A stretch of 9,416 nucleotides of DNA, taken from Bacteroidota bacterium. Its GTDB lineage: Bacteria; Bacteroidota; Bacteroidia; Chitinophagales; UBA10324. Below the pieces are notes generated by a model. It saw nothing but the letters and a program-made list of their open reading frames with translations. It was not told the origin of the DNA and did not search any database. Position 1 is the first letter of the stretch. Every line of letters starts with the position of its first letter. Of this stretch, positions 8,072 to 9,416 are shown piece by piece. The DNA is taken from contig DMRR01000112.1 in assembly GCA_003455275.1 (NCBI GenBank), forward strand, positions 1 to 9,416. Direction: 5' to 3'. Made by a program: the position numbers and the translations under genes.

Positions 8072-8866
8072 ATGAATATCAGTTTTGCAAAATACCAGGG
8101 AGCTGGAAATGATTTCATCATGATTGATGGAAGAAATAATTATCAACTTTCTGAAGAGCAGATTTTGAAGCTTTGCAATCGTCACTTCGGAATTGGATCT
8201 GATGGATTAATTATTTTGATGCCGGCTAACGACGCAGATTATGAAATGCTTTATTATAATTCTGATGGAAGAATAGGAAGCATGTGCGGCAATGGTTCGC
8301 GATGCGCATTTGAATTTGCAAACGAAATTGGTCTGATTAATAAACCAAAAATATTTTTCAAAGCATTTGACGGAATTCATACTGCTGAAAAAATTTCCGA
8401 CTCAACTTTTCGCATAAGCATGAACGATGTTCAGGAAATTAAATTGCTTGCTGAAAATATTTTTGAAACAAACACCGGTTCGCCTCACTACATAAAATTT
8501 ATTTCCGAAGTAAATGATTTTGATATTGAAAAATTTGGCTACGATATCAGAAATAGCGAAGTGTATAAGGCAAACGGAATAAATGTAAATGTGGCAGAAG
8601 TTATTTCAGAGAATGAATTGAGCATGCGCACTTACGAAAGAGGGGTAGAAGCTGAAACACTTGCCTGCGGAACAGGAACTGTTGCAGTAGCACTATGCTA
8701 TCATTGTTTCATAAATTCTTTATCAACTGAAAACGAAATTTCAATACACGCACGCGGAGGCGACCTTAAAGTTTTTTTCAGAAAAAATCCGGGATCAAAT
8801 TCCTATTCAGATATATTTCTTCAGGGGGAAGCAAGAAAAGTTTTTGAAGGAAAATATTTGGTTTAA
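8072..8866 (+). CDS. dapF: Diaminopimelate epimerase
   Basis: DapF is a cofactor-free cytosolic epimerase converting LL- to meso-diaminopimelate, the penultimate step to lysine and the source of meso-DAP for peptidoglycan. The 264-residue protein is close to the usual length of about 270. Both catalytic cysteines are present in their motifs: C72 in MCGNGSRC and C199 in ACGTGT. Substrate-contact regions are also visible: the N-terminal YQGAGNDF (N13), NSDGR (N63), GSPHY (136-140), NGINVNV (168-174) and YERGVE (E189, R190). The two pseudo-symmetric halves each supply one cysteine. The ATG at 8072 places the conserved N-terminal strand right after the start. No other dap genes are in the window, so the gene is either alone or in a short unit with the small ORF upstream. 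Identity is very secure. Confidence 0.97.
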   Translation: MNISFAKYQGAGNDFIMIDGRNNYQLSEEQILKLCNRHFGIGSDGLIILMPANDADYEMLYYNSDGRIGSMCGNGSRCAFEFANEIGLINKPKIFFKAFDGIHTAEKISDSTFRISMNDVQEIKLLAENIFETNTGSPHYIKFISEVNDFDIEKFGYDIRNSEVYKANGINVNVAEVISENELSMRTYERGVEAETLACGTGTVAVALCYHCFINSLSTENEISIHARGGDLKVFFRKNPGSNSYSDIFLQGEARKVFEGKYLV

Positions 8867-9072
8867 GAAATGTTTGTTGACAATTAGTTATTCATTCATA
8901 CTCTAGCTTCAATTTCTTATTTTGGTCGCAAATTTTTTAGCAAGGTCAATATAGGTTTATCCAAAGCGGGGTTATTAAATTCATTTGAAAACATTATTCT
9001 GAAATACTGAATTCCGTTGGTTGGATTTATTAGATTGTTTTTGTTAAGAATTATTTTTTTTCCTTGCTTTTT

Positions 9073-9111
9073 AAAAAAAAAAAAATTATACATTGTGAAG
9101 CATAATTTTTT
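9073..9111. repeat. A13 homopolymer within an AT-only hairpin
   Basis: Thirteen consecutive A residues (9073-9085) follow five T residues (9068-9072). Bases 9080-9091 can pair with 9100-9111 (AAAAAATTAT against ATAATTTTTT, then one A-C mismatch and a C-G pair) around an eight-base loop. It ends 22 bases before the Hc1 ORF. It could act as a weak terminator after dapF, a 5' leader structure of the Hc1 mRNA, or a bent-DNA tract near its promoter. Confidence 0.45.
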
Positions 9112-9133
9112 CAAACCATAAACTTTTTAAACT

Positions 9134-9316
9134 ATGAACCATTTAGATGCCATCCGAAATTTTCTCACCACCTGCGAAACCGATTTCACAAAGTTTTTTG
9201 AAAAAGGAAACAACGCTGCTGGTACCCGTGTTCGCAAACAAATGCAGGAATTGAAGAAAATGGCGAATGATATTCGCGCAGAGGTTCAGGCGAAAAAAGC
9301 TTCCTCCAAAGGATAG
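9134..9316 (+). CDS. Hc1-like histone H1 family small nucleoid protein
   Basis: This 60-residue protein resembles the Hc1-type histone H1-like proteins widespread in Bacteroidota, which are small basic proteins thought to bind DNA and help organise the nucleoid. The family core is clear: an amphipathic N-terminal helix (MNHLDAIRNFLTTCETDFTKFF, residues 1-22), the conserved loop KGNNAAGTRVRKQMQELK (24-41), then a basic helix (MANDIRAEVQAKKASSKG, 43-60). It carries many Lys and Arg residues but only a very short tail, not the long Lys/Ala-rich tail of chlamydial Hc1. The ATG at 9134 is the only sensible start, with an A-rich leader and no Shine-Dalgarno site. It appears monocistronic: a 267-base gap lies before it and a strong terminator begins 16 bases after it. 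The DNA-binding role is from family knowledge only. Confidence 0.85.
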   Translation: MNHLDAIRNFLTTCETDFTKFFEKGNNAAGTRVRKQMQELKKMANDIRAEVQAKKASSKG

Positions 9317-9332
9317 GCTACTTCTCTCCCTC

Positions 9333-9371
9333 AAAAAAAATCCCCTCTTTTTTCATAGGGGATTTTTTTTT
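9333..9371 (+). terminator. Strong intrinsic terminator after the Hc1 gene
   Basis: A perfect 14-bp stem is formed by A8 plus TCCCCT (9333-9346) and AGGGGA plus T8 (9357-9370). The loop is ten bases (9347-9356), and nine T residues run from 9363 to 9371. The matching A run on the left arm means it could also stop transcription arriving from the right on the minus strand. Confidence 0.92.
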
Positions 9372-9416
9372 GTTTCATCTTTTCAGTTGAATGAATTTAA
9401 TTTGATTTATGCAGTT

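Noticed and set aside
8877..8882. Exact TTGACA after dapF
   Set aside because: There is no matching -10 or -7 element at a valid spacing; probably chance.
8917..9114. A 65-residue minus-strand frame in the gap between dapF and the Hc1 gene
   Set aside because: Its N-terminal part is Lys/Phe/Asn low complexity created by the A13 and T runs, and I recognise no domain. The second half (GIQYFRIMFSNEFNNPALDK) looks slightly more protein-like, so a homology search would settle it, but the sequence alone does not support a gene.

Overview
The window looks like an ordinary chromosomal stretch from a member of the Bacteroidota, probably an uncultured or environmental lineage. Four things point there. 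One protein carries a C-terminal type IX secretion (T9SS) sorting domain, which is restricted to that phylum. A small Hc1-type histone H1-like protein of the form common in Bacteroidota is present. A perfect Bacteroidota -7 promoter box (TAGTTTTG) lies upstream of nuoL. Genes start after A-rich leaders without clear Shine-Dalgarno sites. The DNA is AT-rich throughout, and no mobile element, CRISPR array, tRNA or rRNA is visible.

Layout. Positions 1-1877 (minus strand) hold nuoL, the antiporter-like membrane subunit of respiratory complex I, cut at its C-terminus by the window edge. It diverges from a conserved DUF2200-family gene (2029-2379, plus), and the 151-base gap between them holds promoter-like sequence for both directions. 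Next come clpB (2531-5143), a complete Hsp100 disaggregase, and a 747-residue secreted protein (5232-7475) built from FG-GAP/VCBS-type repeats with calcium-loop motifs and ending in a T9SS type A sorting domain. A 336-base interval (7476-7811) has no convincing gene but is packed with short inverted repeats. Then follow a small uncharacterised ORF (7812-8006), dapF (8072-8866, lysine and peptidoglycan biosynthesis), a 267-base AT-rich gap with a 13-base A run inside a hairpin, and a 60-residue Hc1-like gene (9134-9316) closed by a 14-bp intrinsic terminator.

The genes do not form a single pathway. They are housekeeping functions (respiration, proteostasis, diaminopimelate synthesis, nucleoid organisation) plus one cell-surface or secreted protein. 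All genes except nuoL are on the plus strand, but the gaps suggest several transcription units rather than one operon. I found no strong evidence of a new multi-gene system. The points most worth a second look are the hairpin-dense interval at 7476-7740, with mutually exclusive pairings; the degenerate extra repeat and cysteine-containing insertion in the secreted protein; the A-tract hairpin before the Hc1 gene; a candidate internal ClpB start; and the placement of nuoL at the head of its transcript without nuoK.
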